A stretch of DNA of 44,788 bases from Candidatus Omnitrophota bacterium (GTDB lineage: Bacteria; Omnitrophota; Gorgyraeia; Duberdicusellales; 4484-171), in NCBI GenBank assembly GCA_021735445.1, contig JAIPHA010000010.1, positions 1 to 44,788 of the forward strand, in the 5' to 3' direction. Under the pieces are notes generated by a model, which saw only the letters and a program-made list of their open reading frames with translations, did no database searches and was not told the DNA's origin. Each line of letters starts with the position of its first letter. The stretch's first letter is position 1. Made by a program: the position numbers and the translations under genes. Of this stretch, positions 6,961-15,687 are shown piece by piece.

Positions 6961-7665
6961 ATGATTTTAGTTATTAAACAGGTAAATTTAGAGGGCCTTG
7001 GCGTATTTAGCTTTTTTTTGCGAGAAAAGAATATTAAGTTAAATATTGTTAGCATGGAAAACAAGCAGGTGCTACCCTCTTTAGAAAAATGCAAGGGGAT
7101 AATTGCACTTGGCGGCCCGATGAATGTTTATCAAGAAAAAAAATACCCTTTTTTAAAAGAGGAAGAAAATTATTTAAAGCAAGCGCTGCAAAGGCAAATC
7201 CCTATTTTAGGGATTTGCCTGGGGGCGCAGCTTTTGGCTAAGGTTTCTGGAGCTAAAGTAACAAAGGCCAAAAAAGAAGAGATTGGTTGGTATGAGGTTA
7301 ATTTAGAAGAAAAAGCTAAAAGGGATCCTTTGTTTGCGGGGTTAGATAAAGAGTTAATAGTTTTCCAGTGGCATCAGGATACCTTTGATTTACCCAAAAG
7401 GTCTGTTCTTTTGGCAACGAGCAAAGGCTGTAAGAATCAAGTATTCCGGGTTGGTAAAAATAGCTGGGGTCTTCAATTTCATCCGGAGATGAACAAAAAA
7501 CAAATCATTAACTGGATTAAAAATTATGATTCCAATTTAGATAAGGATAAAATCGTTGACCAGTATTTTCGCTATCAAGATAAATACTTTGATCAAAGCA
7601 AAAAGATTTGTGGCAATTTTATGGAATTAATAAAAAGCAGAAATCAACAAAAAATTAAATCATGA
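6961..7665 (+). CDS. Class I glutamine amidotransferase, stand-alone
   Basis: A 234-residue cytoplasmic protein with a catalytic Cys in ILGICLGAQLLA (about residue 84), the His and Glu of the triad in GLQFHPEM (about 174-179) and the FQWHQDTFDLP signature of stand-alone GuaA-like amidotransferases. It starts two bases after glnK and overlaps the next gene by four bases (ATGA). No synthetase partner is fused, so the acceptor is unknown: it may hydrolyse glutamine or a gamma-glutamyl compound. Placement at the end of the ammonium/P-II operon implies a role in glutamine-linked nitrogen metabolism, but no specific reaction can be assigned. Confidence 0.85.
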   Translation: MILVIKQVNLEGLGVFSFFLREKNIKLNIVSMENKQVLPSLEKCKGIIALGGPMNVYQEKKYPFLKEEENYLKQALQRQIPILGICLGAQLLAKVSGAKVTKAKKEEIGWYEVNLEEKAKRDPLFAGLDKELIVFQWHQDTFDLPKRSVLLATSKGCKNQVFRVGKNSWGLQFHPEMNKKQIINWIKNYDSNLDKDKIVDQYFRYQDKYFDQSKKICGNFMELIKSRNQQKIKS

Positions 7666-8042
7666 TCAACATTGTAATTACGGAAAATTATCAGGAAATA
7701 ATTACAAAGATTGAAAAAGTTATTGCAGAATCAGGCTATTCTCTAGTTGATGAACCTCAAAGCGGCGGGGCTTTAAAAATCATTCAAAAATCAAACGATG
7801 ATCAGGATGATTTAGTAAATAAAAAGTTGTCTTTTTTAAGGGTGATTAGCAACAAGAAAAAAAATAATGGAATTTATAAAGATTTTTGCGCGAAATTAGA
7901 AAAAAAAGTTATTGAATCAGCTTTAGCAGAAACCGATGGCAACAAATTAAAAGCAGCAAAAATTTTAGGTATAAATCGCAATACTTTGTCCAATAAGATA
8001 AAGGTATTTAAGATAAAAATAAACCAATTTAAAATAGTTTAG
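7662..8042 (+). CDS. Small Fis-type helix-turn-helix protein
   Basis: A 126-residue protein. The C-terminal part (about 80-120; KKVIESALAETDGNKLKAAKILGINRNTLSNKI) is a Fis/NtrC-type DNA-binding helix-turn-helix. The N-terminal 75 residues are not recognised; the AAA+ and receiver domains of NtrC-type activators are absent. It overlaps the amidotransferase gene by four bases and ends five bases before the gltB promoter -35. A second regulator acting at DNA level within the nitrogen operon is plausible; its targets are unknown. Confidence 0.8.
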   Translation: MINIVITENYQEIITKIEKVIAESGYSLVDEPQSGGALKIIQKSNDDQDDLVNKKLSFLRVISNKKKNNGIYKDFCAKLEKKVIESALAETDGNKLKAAKILGINRNTLSNKIKVFKIKINQFKIV

Positions 8043-8046
8043 TGCC

Positions 8047-8075
8047 TTGACAGGAAAAATCTTATGTGGTATCTT
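8047..8075 (+). promoter_or_regulatory. gltB promoter P1 (sigma70-type)
   Basis: TTGACA (8047-8052), a 17-base spacer and TATCTT (8070-8075). Predicted start is at about 8082, the base of the first ANTAR hairpin. The stretch TGTG-N-TATCTT is shared with the glnA promoter. Confidence 0.75.
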
Positions 8076-8080
8076 CAGAT

Positions 8081-8116
8081 GAACAAAGAAGTTCTTATTT
8101 TTAGACAGGGAAGTCT
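8081..8116 (+). promoter_or_regulatory. ANTAR-type two-hairpin antiterminator in the gltB leader
   Basis: P1 is GAAC-AAAGAA-GTTC (8081-8094) and P2 is AGAC-AGGGAA-GTCT (8103-8116). Both have perfect four-pair stems and hexaloops with A1 and G4. P2 shares 8111-8116 with the terminator 5' arm. This is the cleanest of the sites in the window. Confidence 0.85.
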
Positions 8117-8144
8117 TCTAAAAGGTGTTAGGAGGCTTTTTTTT
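8111..8144 (+). terminator. Attenuator terminator in the gltB leader
   Basis: AAGTCTTCT (8111-8119) pairs with AGGAGGCTT (8130-8138) without mismatch if G-U pairs are counted, with a ten-base loop and T run 8137-8144. It overlaps the P2 hairpin. Confidence 0.85.
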
Positions 8145-8155
8145 GTATTAAAGCT

Positions 8156-8182
8156 AGGCGCCCAAAAAAGGGCGCTTTTTTT
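8156..8182 (+). terminator. Second intrinsic terminator before gltB
   Basis: AGGCGCCC-AAAAAA-GGGCGCTT with a run of seven T. It is a strong, GC-rich stem downstream of the ANTAR-controlled terminator and still upstream of gltB. No antiterminator overlapping it is seen. Confidence 0.85.
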
Positions 8183-8200
8183 ATCTAAAAAATAAAAAAG

Positions 8201-8209
8201 TGATAAAAT
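8201..8209 (+). promoter_or_regulatory. Possible extended -10 promoter for a leaderless gltB mRNA
   Basis: TGA-TAAAAT is an extended -10 element, exactly six bases before the gltB ATG. gltB has no Shine-Dalgarno sequence. A start at the A of the ATG would bypass both leader terminators. The -35 region is weak (TTTATC at 18-base spacing), so this is tentative. Confidence 0.4.
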
Positions 8210-8215
8210 AAGTGT

Positions 8216-11200
8216 ATGAATAATCATAATTTTCCCCCAAAACAAGGCCTGTATGATCCGATTTACGAAAAAGATGCTTGTGGGGTGGGGTTTGTCTGTA
8301 ATATAAAAGGAAACAAAAATCACTCGATTTTAAAAGATGGATTAGTGGTGCTAAAAAAACTTTCTCATCGCGGTGCGGTTGGGGCTGATCCAGATACTGG
8401 CGATGGGGCAGGAATATTAATACAAATTCCGGATAAATTTTTAAGAAATTCTTTATCGAAGCAAAAGATTAACCTCCCTCAAGAAGGCGACTATGGGGTG
8501 GGTTTAATTTTTCTTCCCAGAAACAAAAAAGGGCAAAAAACTTGTAAAGATATTTTTAAAAAGATAATTGCAGAAGAAGGCCAAACGCTCGTTGCTTGGC
8601 GCAGAGTACCGGTAGATAATTCTGTAATTGGAAAAGATGCCCGAGAAAGCGAGCCTTCTATTTGGCATTTATTTATTGGCAAAAAAGATAAAGAGCTTAG
8701 CCAAATAGATTTTGAGAGGAAGCTTTATCTGATTCGCAGGCGTATTGAAAATAAGATTTTTAAGCAGAACCTGATGCAAAAATCTTATTTTTACATCAGT
8801 AACTTGTCTAGCCGTACTCTGGCTTACAAAGGCTTATTAATGCCGGAGCAAGTAGAAGACTTTTTTCTAGACTTAAAAGACAAATCCTTAAAAACTGCTT
8901 TAGCTTTGGTCCATTCGCGTTATAGTACAAATACTTTTCCTTCCTGGGATTTAGCTCAGCCTTTTAGATTTTTAGCTCATAATGGAGAAATCAACACTTT
9001 AAGGGGAAATGTTAATTGGATGAAGGCACGCGAGAGCCAATTAGCATCTGAAGTATTTGGAAATGAGATTGATAAGATAAAACCAATCCTTACTGAAGGT
9101 GCGAGTGACTCGGCAATTATTGATAATGCTTTTGAACTTTTATCTTTATCGGGAAGATCATTAGCTCATTCAATGATGATGCTTATTCCCAGTGCTTGGG
9201 AAAATGATATATTTATGGATAGTAAGTTAAGAGATTTTTATCGTTATCATGCTTGCTTTTGTGAACCTTGGGATGGCCCGGCGGCCATTGCATTTACCGA
9301 TGGCTTAAATATCGGCGCTGTTTTAGACAGGAATGGTTTGCGTCCAGCCCGCTATATTGTAACAAAAACAAATAAAGTGATCATGGCTTCTGAGGTGGGG
9401 GTTCTCGGCATAAAAGCTAAAGATATTCTTTATTCTGGCAGGCTTCAACCCGGTAAAATTTTCTTTATTGATACTAAAAAGAAAAAAATTATCCAAGATC
9501 AAGCTATAAAAGAAGAAATATCTGGTCAAGCCCCTTACGGTAGATGGGTGAAAAATAATTTAGTTAATCTTTCTGATTTAGAATCAACTCGGGCCATAAA
9601 AAGAGAAAACAATCTATTGCCTTTACTTGCCTGTTTTGGCTATAGCAGAGAGGATTTACGGGAAATATTAAAACCAATGGCTGAAGACGCTAAAGAGCCT
9701 ACTGGGTCCATGGGCAATGATACTCCTTTAGCTCTGTTTTCAAAACAGCCGCAATTATTGTTTAATTATTTTAAACAATTGTTTGCCCAGGTCACCAATC
9801 CCGCAATTGACCCGATTCGGGAAGAAATTGTGATGAGCTTAGATTCCTACCTTGGTTCACAACAAAACCTTTTAACTGAAACAGCAAAGCATTGTCATAA
9901 ATTGTATCTGCAAAGGCCAATTTTATCCAACTATGATTTATTAAAAATTGAAAGCTTAGCCAAAAAAGATTTTAAGATAAAAAAGATTTCTTTGCTTTTT
10001 GAGATAGATAAAAAAAATAATTTTAAAAAAAGTTTGAATCAAATTATTAAGGAAGCCGAATCTGCGGTAAAAAACGGATATGATTTTATTGTATTAACTG
10101 ACCGCGGGGTTAACCGAAAAAAAGCTGCATTGCCGTCTTTGCTCGCTATTGGAGCGGTTCATCATCATCTTGTCAAAAATTCCTTAAGAACTCAAGTAGG
10201 ATTGATTGCTGAGAGTGCCGAAGTTCGCCAGACACATCATTTTTCTTTATTGTTTGGTTATGGAGCTGACTGCATAAATCCCTATCTTGCCTACCAAGCT
10301 ATTGAGAATTTAGTTGACCAAGGGCAAATAAATCTATCTAAAGATCAGGCTAGGAAAAATTATCGGCGAGCTGTTGAAAAGGGAGTTAAAAAGATTCTTT
10401 CAAAAATGGGAATATCTACTTTATCTAGCTATCGAGGCGCGCAAATTTTTGAAAGCCTAGGACTGTCTGAGGAAATTATAAATAAGTGTTTTTGTGGAAC
10501 AACTTCAAGAATTGGCGGTTTAAGCTTTGATCAATTAGCGCAAGAAACTATCTTGCGTCACCTCAAGGGTTATCCCGAGAGGAATCCGATCCAGATATTG
10601 CCTTCAGGAGGTGTTTATGCTTATCGCCGCGATGGTCAGCATCATTTGTGGCGCCCGGAAAGCATAGCTGCCTTACAAGACGCAGCCAGAAATAATGATT
10701 ATCAGCGTTATCAAAAATTTGCTAAGATTATAAATGATCAAAGCCCTAACTTAACTACCTTAAGAGCCGGATTAAAATTTAAAAAAAGAAAAGCAATTAA
10801 CTTAAATCAGGTTGAATCATTACAATCAATTCTACAGCGTTTTGCAACTGGAGCAATGAGTTTTGGTTCTATTTCAAAAGGGGCTCATCAAACTTTAGCG
10901 ATTGCTATGAATAGAATTGGCGGTAAGTCAAATACTGGTGAAGGAGGCGAGGATCCCCAACGTTTTATTCAGTTACCCTCGGGGGATTCTTTACGCAGCG
11001 CAATAAAACAAGTTGCTTCCGGCCGCTTTGGGGTAACTGCAAATTATTTGGCCAATGCTGATGAAATACAGATAAAAATAGCCCAAGGAGCAAAGCCGGG
11101 GGAAGGGGGCCAGCTCCCCGGACATAAGGTAAGTGCGGTAATCGCTAAAACCCGCTATACTACACCTGGAGTAACTTTGATTTCACCACCACCGCATCAT

Positions 11201-12739
11201 GATATATATTCTATTGAAGATTTAGCCCAACTCATATTTGATTTAAAAAATGCAAATCCTCAAGCTCGAATTAGCGTAAAGCTTGTTTCAGAAATAGGCG
11301 TAGGTACAATTGCCGCTGGTGTTGCTAAGGGGCACGCAGATATGATCTTAATTTCTGGTGGAGATGGGGGTACAGGAGCATCTCCGAAGAGTTCGATTTA
11401 TCATGCTGGCCTTCCCTGGGAGCTAGGTTTGTCAGAAACCCATCAAACTTTGGTTTTAAATAATTTACGCAATAGAGTGCGCCTACAAACAGATGGCCAG
11501 ATGCGGACCGGTAGAGATGTTATTATGGCTGCAATTTTAGGGGCCGAAGAGTTTGGTTTTTGCACGGCTGCTTTGATTGTATCAGGTTGTGTAATGCTTA
11601 GGCACTGTCATCTTAATAATTGTGCTTTAGGGATAGCGACCCAAGATGAAATTTTGGAAAAACGTTTTCAGGGCAATCCAGACCATCTAGTAAACTATTT
11701 TCATTTTATTGCAAAAGAAGCAAGAGAGATAATGGCAAAACTAGGAGTAAAAAAGATTGATCAGCTGATAGGCAGGACGGATTTAGTGGAACCTAATCGA
11801 GATATTATTCCTAAAAAAGCCAAAAATATAGATTATTCGAAAATATTATATAAACCAAAAGTTTCTAAAAAAATAGGAGTTTATTGTCAGAAGAAACAAA
11901 ACCACAAAGTTGATTTAGTACTAGATAAGAAATTAATTAAGCTTTCTAAACAAAGTTTAAGAAGCCGCAAGATTACAAGTATAAATATAAAAATTAGTAA
12001 TACCGATCGTACCACAGGCGGAATGTTGAGCAATGAGGTAGTAAAAAGGTTTGGAGAAAGCGCTCTAGCTCAAGATACAATTAATATTAATTTTAAAGGA
12101 GTGGCGGGGCAGAGCTTTGGCGCTTGGTTGGCAAAAGGGATCACTTTTAGATTAGATGGTTTAGCAAATGATTATGTGGGTAAAGGTATATCTGGAGGAA
12201 AAATTATTATTCGTCCTGACCCTTTTGCAGATTATCTACCAAATGAAAACATTATAATCGGGAATACATCATTCTATGGTGCGATTTCTGGACAGGCTTT
12301 TATAAATGGCATAGCTGGAGAAAGGTTTTGCATTCGTAATTCAGGCCTAGAAACTGTTGTAGAAGGGGTTGGAGATCATGGTTGCGAGTATATGACTGGG
12401 GGAATAGTAGTTGTAATTGGCCAAACCGGAAGAAATTTTGCAGCCGGAATGAGTGGGGGAGTAGCTTATATTTATGAAAGGCAAGAAACTTTTGAAAAAA
12501 AATGCAATCTGGGGATGGTTGATATTGAGAAAGTAAGCCAAGAGGATAAAAGTACTGTTGATAATTTATTAATGCTTCATAAAAAATATACGGGCAGTGC
12601 TATAGCTTCTCGGATTTTAGATAATTTCGAAAACGAATTTTCCAACTTTATAAAAGTTGTCCCTATTGAGTATAAGAAAGTATTAGATCAAAAAAGAATA
12701 GAGGAAAAACTCGGAGTTAGCGAAAGCTCAGACGGCTAA
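8216..12739 (+). CDS. gltB: Glutamate synthase (NADPH-type), large subunit
   Basis: Transfers the amide of glutamine to 2-oxoglutarate, giving two glutamates. At 1507 residues it is full length. Order: propeptide (1-21) then the catalytic Cys22 of the type 2 amidotransferase domain (DACGVGF); central domain; FMN/synthase domain with TGEGGEDPQRF, KPGEGGQLPG and SGGDGGTGASPKSS; 3Fe-4S cysteines in CVMLRHCHLNNCALGIATQ; C-terminal GXGXG beta-helix domain (SNEVVKRFGESAL, CEYMTGGIVVVIG). ATG 8216 has no ribosome site. gltD follows about 117 bases downstream, across an intergenic repeat. Leader control by two terminators and an ANTAR-type site is predicted. Confidence 0.97.
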   Translation: MNNHNFPPKQGLYDPIYEKDACGVGFVCNIKGNKNHSILKDGLVVLKKLSHRGAVGADPDTGDGAGILIQIPDKFLRNSLSKQKINLPQEGDYGVGLIFLPRNKKGQKTCKDIFKKIIAEEGQTLVAWRRVPVDNSVIGKDARESEPSIWHLFIGKKDKELSQIDFERKLYLIRRRIENKIFKQNLMQKSYFYISNLSSRTLAYKGLLMPEQVEDFFLDLKDKSLKTALALVHSRYSTNTFPSWDLAQPFRFLAHNGEINTLRGNVNWMKARESQLASEVFGNEIDKIKPILTEGASDSAIIDNAFELLSLSGRSLAHSMMMLIPSAWENDIFMDSKLRDFYRYHACFCEPWDGPAAIAFTDGLNIGAVLDRNGLRPARYIVTKTNKVIMASEVGVLGIKAKDILYSGRLQPGKIFFIDTKKKKIIQDQAIKEEISGQAPYGRWVKNNLVNLSDLESTRAIKRENNLLPLLACFGYSREDLREILKPMAEDAKEPTGSMGNDTPLALFSKQPQLLFNYFKQLFAQVTNPAIDPIREEIVMSLDSYLGSQQNLLTETAKHCHKLYLQRPILSNYDLLKIESLAKKDFKIKKISLLFEIDKKNNFKKSLNQIIKEAESAVKNGYDFIVLTDRGVNRKKAALPSLLAIGAVHHHLVKNSLRTQVGLIAESAEVRQTHHFSLLFGYGADCINPYLAYQAIENLVDQGQINLSKDQARKNYRRAVEKGVKKILSKMGISTLSSYRGAQIFESLGLSEEIINKCFCGTTSRIGGLSFDQLAQETILRHLKGYPERNPIQILPSGGVYAYRRDGQHHLWRPESIAALQDAARNNDYQRYQKFAKIINDQSPNLTTLRAGLKFKKRKAINLNQVESLQSILQRFATGAMSFGSISKGAHQTLAIAMNRIGGKSNTGEGGEDPQRFIQLPSGDSLRSAIKQVASGRFGVTANYLANADEIQIKIAQGAKPGEGGQLPGHKVSAVIAKTRYTTPGVTLISPPPHHDIYSIEDLAQLIFDLKNANPQARISVKLVSEIGVGTIAAGVAKGHADMILISGGDGGTGASPKSSIYHAGLPWELGLSETHQTLVLNNLRNRVRLQTDGQMRTGRDVIMAAILGAEEFGFCTAALIVSGCVMLRHCHLNNCALGIATQDEILEKRFQGNPDHLVNYFHFIAKEAREIMAKLGVKKIDQLIGRTDLVEPNRDIIPKKAKNIDYSKILYKPKVSKKIGVYCQKKQNHKVDLVLDKKLIKLSKQSLRSRKITSINIKISNTDRTTGGMLSNEVVKRFGESALAQDTININFKGVAGQSFGAWLAKGITFRLDGLANDYVGKGISGGKIIIRPDPFADYLPNENIIIGNTSFYGAISGQAFINGIAGERFCIRNSGLETVVEGVGDHGCEYMTGGIVVVIGQTGRNFAAGMSGGVAYIYERQETFEKKCNLGMVDIEKVSQEDKSTVDNLLMLHKKYTGSAIASRILDNFENEFSNFIKVVPIEYKKVLDQKRIEEKLGVSESSDG

Positions 12740-12740
12740 C

Positions 12741-12825
12741 CCCCATTCCACCTCGTAGGTGGAATGAAAAAGTTCAATAAAATCAGTGCATAATTATGTC
12801 CACCTCGTAGGTGGAAAATATGGGG
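12741..12825. repeat. REP-like palindrome doublet between gltB and gltD
   Basis: Two copies of the palindrome CCACCTCGTAGGTGG, one in CATTCCACCT-CGT-AGGTGGAATG (12744-12766) and one in TCCACCT-CGT-AGGTGGA (12799-12815). CCCCAT at 12741 and ATGGGG at 12820 form an outer inverted repeat. This is the layout of a mobile REP doublet or small palindromic element. In the gltBD transcript it would form two stable hairpins that could change the gltB:gltD ratio. Confidence 0.7.
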
Positions 12826-12856
12826 TTTGTGGAAATTGGGGGGAAGTGGGGTTAAT

Positions 12857-14302
12857 ATGAAGAAAGATAGAAAAGCTTTTTTAAAGACGCAAAGAAAAAA
12901 TATTCCCTATCGTCCTGTTTGTGAAAGGGTCGCTGATTTCAAAGAAGTGGCTATTTTGCCCTCAAACCAACATTCAAAAGAGCAAGCCTATCGCTGTATG
13001 GAGTGTGGAACTCCTTTTTGTCATTGGGCTTGCCCTCTTGGTAACTATATTCCCGAATGGAATGATGCACTTGCTTTGGGCCGTTGGGAAGATGCTTCGG
13101 GTTATCTTTTTGCTACCAACAATTTTCCGGAAATAACTGGTCGATTGTGCCCGGCTCTTTGTGAGCATTCTTGTGTTTTGGGAATTAATGATGATCCAGT
13201 TGCAATTAAGGAGAATGAACTAGCGATTGCGGAAAAAGGATTGAGAGAGAAATATTTAAAATCAAGAATTCCAAAAAAAAGAACCGGTAAAAAAATAGCT
13301 ATTATTGGCTCAGGCCCAGCTGGCCTAGCAGCCGCAGATCAATTAAATCAAGCTGGTCACAATATAACGGTTTTTGAAAAGGATGATGCTGCCGGCGGGC
13401 TTTTGCGTTATGGAATACCTGATTTTAAATTAGAAAAATTAATTATTGAAAGAAGAGTAGAGATGATGAAAAAAGAAGGGATAGAGTTTGTTTTTAATAA
13501 ATGTATTGAGAAAACAACCGAAATCAGAAAGCTTAAAAAACAGTTTGATGCAATAGTTTTAGCAATCGGTTCAAGTGTGCCCAGAGATCTTAAATTGCCC
13601 GGAAGAAATTTAAAAGGTATTCATTTTGCCATGGACTATCTTATCTGCGCTAATAAAAAAGTTAACAAGAAGGATGTCGGCAGCAATCAAGAAATCAACG
13701 CTAAAGGGAAAAAAGTATTAGTTATCGGAGGCGGAGACACTGGAGCCGATTGTGTAGGGGTAGCTAATCGTCAAGGAGCTAGTTGTGTAACTCAAATTGA
13801 GTTATTGCCGAAACCGCCTAAATGTAGGGCTGAATCTGATCCGTGGCCAAAATACCCGTTACTTTTAAAGACTTCTACTTCCCACCAAGAAGGCGGTCAG
13901 CGTCTTTGGTCCATTTTGACTAAGGAGTTTAAAGGCAGAGGCGGGAAAGTAGATAAGATTTTATGTAAAAAGATTGAAATTAATTCAGACAAAAAAGGAT
14001 GTTCTTTGATCAAAGAGATACCTAATTCTGAATTTGAAATTGAAGCTGATCTAATAATTATTGCCGTCGGCTTCCTTCATCCTAAGTTTTCGGGTCTAAT
14101 TGAAGGCCTAGGTTTAAAACTTGACGATAGAAGCAATATTGAAACTGATTCTAGTTATATGACTTCGGAAAAAGCTGTTTTTTCAGCTGGAGATTGCCGC
14201 CGCGGCCAGTCTTTAATTGTTTGGGCTATAGCGGAAGGCCGCCGTGCCGCCTATTGTATAGATTCTTACCTAATGGGTAAAAGTTGCCTGCCTAGAATGT
14301 AA
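12857..14302 (+). CDS. gltD: Glutamate synthase, small subunit
   Basis: Supplies electrons from NAD(P)H to GltB through FAD and 4Fe-4S clusters. I chose ATG 12857 (481 residues) because family members start near RKAFLKTQR; the TTG at 12827 reads through repeat-derived sequence. N-terminal cluster cysteines lie in [18 protein letters not shown] and [12 protein letters not shown]; the FAD motif is [13 protein letters not shown], the NAD(P)H motif is [13 protein letters not shown], and the C-terminal FAD contact is [17 protein letters not shown]. All expected motifs are present. It is probably co-transcribed with gltB. Confidence 0.95.
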   Translation: MKKDRKAFLKTQRKNIPYRPVCERVADFKEVAILPSNQHSKEQAYRCMECGTPFCHWACPLGNYIPEWNDALALGRWEDASGYLFATNNFPEITGRLCPALCEHSCVLGINDDPVAIKENELAIAEKGLREKYLKSRIPKKRTGKKIAIIGSGPAGLAAADQLNQAGHNITVFEKDDAAGGLLRYGIPDFKLEKLIIERRVEMMKKEGIEFVFNKCIEKTTEIRKLKKQFDAIVLAIGSSVPRDLKLPGRNLKGIHFAMDYLICANKKVNKKDVGSNQEINAKGKKVLVIGGGDTGADCVGVANRQGASCVTQIELLPKPPKCRAESDPWPKYPLLLKTSTSHQEGGQRLWSILTKEFKGRGGKVDKILCKKIEINSDKKGCSLIKEIPNSEFEIEADLIIIAVGFLHPKFSGLIEGLGLKLDDRSNIETDSSYMTSEKAVFSAGDCRRGQSLIVWAIAEGRRAAYCIDSYLMGKSCLPRM

Positions 14303-14344
14303 CCGTTAATGGCGAAATATTGATTTTTTTTTAATAAATGGTAG

Positions 14345-14350
14345 TATGAT
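14345..14350 (+). promoter_or_regulatory. -10 element of a probable leaderless gene
   Basis: TATGAT ends six bases before the ATG of the lipoprotein gene, which has no ribosome site. TTGATT at 14320 could be the -35 but the 19-base spacing is long. Confidence 0.4.
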
Positions 14351-14356
14351 GAAGCA

Positions 14357-14740
14357 ATGACTCTAAACAGGGATGCTTTTAATAAACTTGCTTTTTATCT
14401 TATCTTTGCTGCTTTTACAGGTTGTGCCAGCCAATCGGTTGTATTGGTGGCAGAAGAAGGAAAATATAAAGATTATACCTATACAGTCCCTTTCGAGGTT
14501 CCAGCTGAAGGCAAAAAAGAGGTTCTTGTTGATTTAGGGGTTATTTATGAAGGAATGCCTGCAGGGGATTTACAATTGTATGGTTTTGGAGAAAAAGATC
14601 TTATTAAATCATATAAAAGCAATGGCAGGCGATATTTGGTTTTTCCAAAAAAGAATAAGCCAGCAAAAGTAATAATATTTGTTTTACAAGAAAACAGGAT
14701 AATAGATTGGTTCCAGGAGGATTTGGGAATCGTAAAATAA
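14357..14740 (+). CDS. Small predicted lipoprotein, function unknown
   Basis: 127 residues. The N-terminus has a hydrophobic stretch and lipobox FTGC (Cys near residue 23), so it is predicted to be lipid-anchored in the periplasm. The remainder (PFEVPAEGKKEVLVDLGVIYEGMPAGDLQLYGF) looks like a compact beta-rich domain not recognised further. No ribosome site is present; the ATG is placed for leaderless translation. It is convergent with the TrkA-C gene, two bases between the stops. Confidence 0.65.
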   Translation: MTLNRDAFNKLAFYLIFAAFTGCASQSVVLVAEEGKYKDYTYTVPFEVPAEGKKEVLVDLGVIYEGMPAGDLQLYGFGEKDLIKSYKSNGRRYLVFPKKNKPAKVIIFVLQENRIIDWFQEDLGIVK

Positions 14741-14751
14741 TTTTACGATTC
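14727..14751. terminator. Palindrome spanning both convergent stop codons
   Basis: GAATCGTAAAAT and ATTTTACGATTC form a perfect 12-pair inverted repeat with one central base. It contains the stop codons of the genes on both strands. A bidirectional terminator or shared 3' end hairpin is the likely role, although T runs are short. Confidence 0.5.
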
Positions 14752-15522
14752 TAGGCTTTGGCCGGTTTGTTTTTCTGCAGCAGATATTTTTCTTTCTTTT
14801 TCCACAGCTTCATTATGTTCAAAGTCGCCTTTTTTACCTTTATCGCGAGATGAGAGTTCCTTGCTGGTTTCGCCGCGGCCATAACAAATTAAAAGGTCTC
14901 CTTCATTGATTGTGGTATGAGCCTGAGGAGCCCCGATAAACTTTTCTTTCCCATTAACTAATCTATTTACAGCCAATATTAATATTCCTTCCATGTGTAA
15001 ATTTAGCTGGTGTAATTGTTTGCCAACCATCCAGTTATTTTTATTTACTTTTATTCTGCTTACAGTATAACCTTTCCTTAAGCCTAAAATTTCTTGATAA
15101 TCGAACAAGGATAGGGAAGTATAGCGAGCCAGAGCTTTTTTAATAACTTTTTTCATCCAGGAGTAGATAAGTTTTGACCTGCTTAATAGATAGATTATTA
15201 TTAATCCAAGGAATAAAACTATAATTCTAATTATAATAGTTTTAGAGGATTCGCCTAAAAAAGTTAAGATAAAGGTTGCGATGGTTGAGGTTATTCCGGC
15301 GCTGCCTAAAAGCATCAAAAGGCGGGCGATTTTCCTTCGTACTGGATGGGATACGATAGTTTCTGATTCATCGGTGGTAAAGCCTACTCCGGAAAATACC
15401 GATTGGGCCTGGAAGGTTGCGACTTCCGGTGAAAGCCCGGTGAGCTCGAAAGCTATGGAGCCAATTCGAATCACGGTAATTGAAAGAATTATAATTGCAA
15501 ATAAACCAAATAAAGCTAACAT
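14743..15522 (-). CDS. Membrane protein with a C-terminal TrkA-C (RCK_C) domain
   Basis: 259 residues. Three membrane helices (about 2-24, 66-88, 93-112) precede a cytoplasmic TrkA-C-type domain (about 152-215; YTVSRIKVNKNNWMVGK, LILAVNR, TINEGDLLICYG). A charged tail follows. TrkA-C domains bind small ligands and regulate ion transport; here no TrkA-N nucleotide-binding domain and no obvious channel filter are present, so the partner is unknown. Between helices, TFQAQSVFSGVGFTT resembles the pore-loop style of Trk/Ktr subunits but is too short for a full channel. GGAGG lies nine bases before the ATG. Confidence 0.75.
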   Translation of the reverse strand: MLALFGLFAIIILSITVIRIGSIAFELTGLSPEVATFQAQSVFSGVGFTTDESETIVSHPVRRKIARLLMLLGSAGITSTIATFILTFLGESSKTIIIRIIVLFLGLIIIYLLSRSKLIYSWMKKVIKKALARYTSLSLFDYQEILGLRKGYTVSRIKVNKNNWMVGKQLHQLNLHMEGILILAVNRLVNGKEKFIGAPQAHTTINEGDLLICYGRGETSKELSSRDKGKKGDFEHNEAVEKERKISAAEKQTGQSLES

Positions 15523-15687
15523 TTTATCTTTCCTCCAGTGCCTTCTATTATACTGATATTTTAAAATAGTTCAATTTTTTAAATGGTTTTTGTTAAATAG
15601 TGTATACAAATGAAAACGTTTTTAGCTAATCAATAAAACTCCTTTTTTAACCGGTTATTTTATGGTATCTTTAAATAGGAGGCGCTT

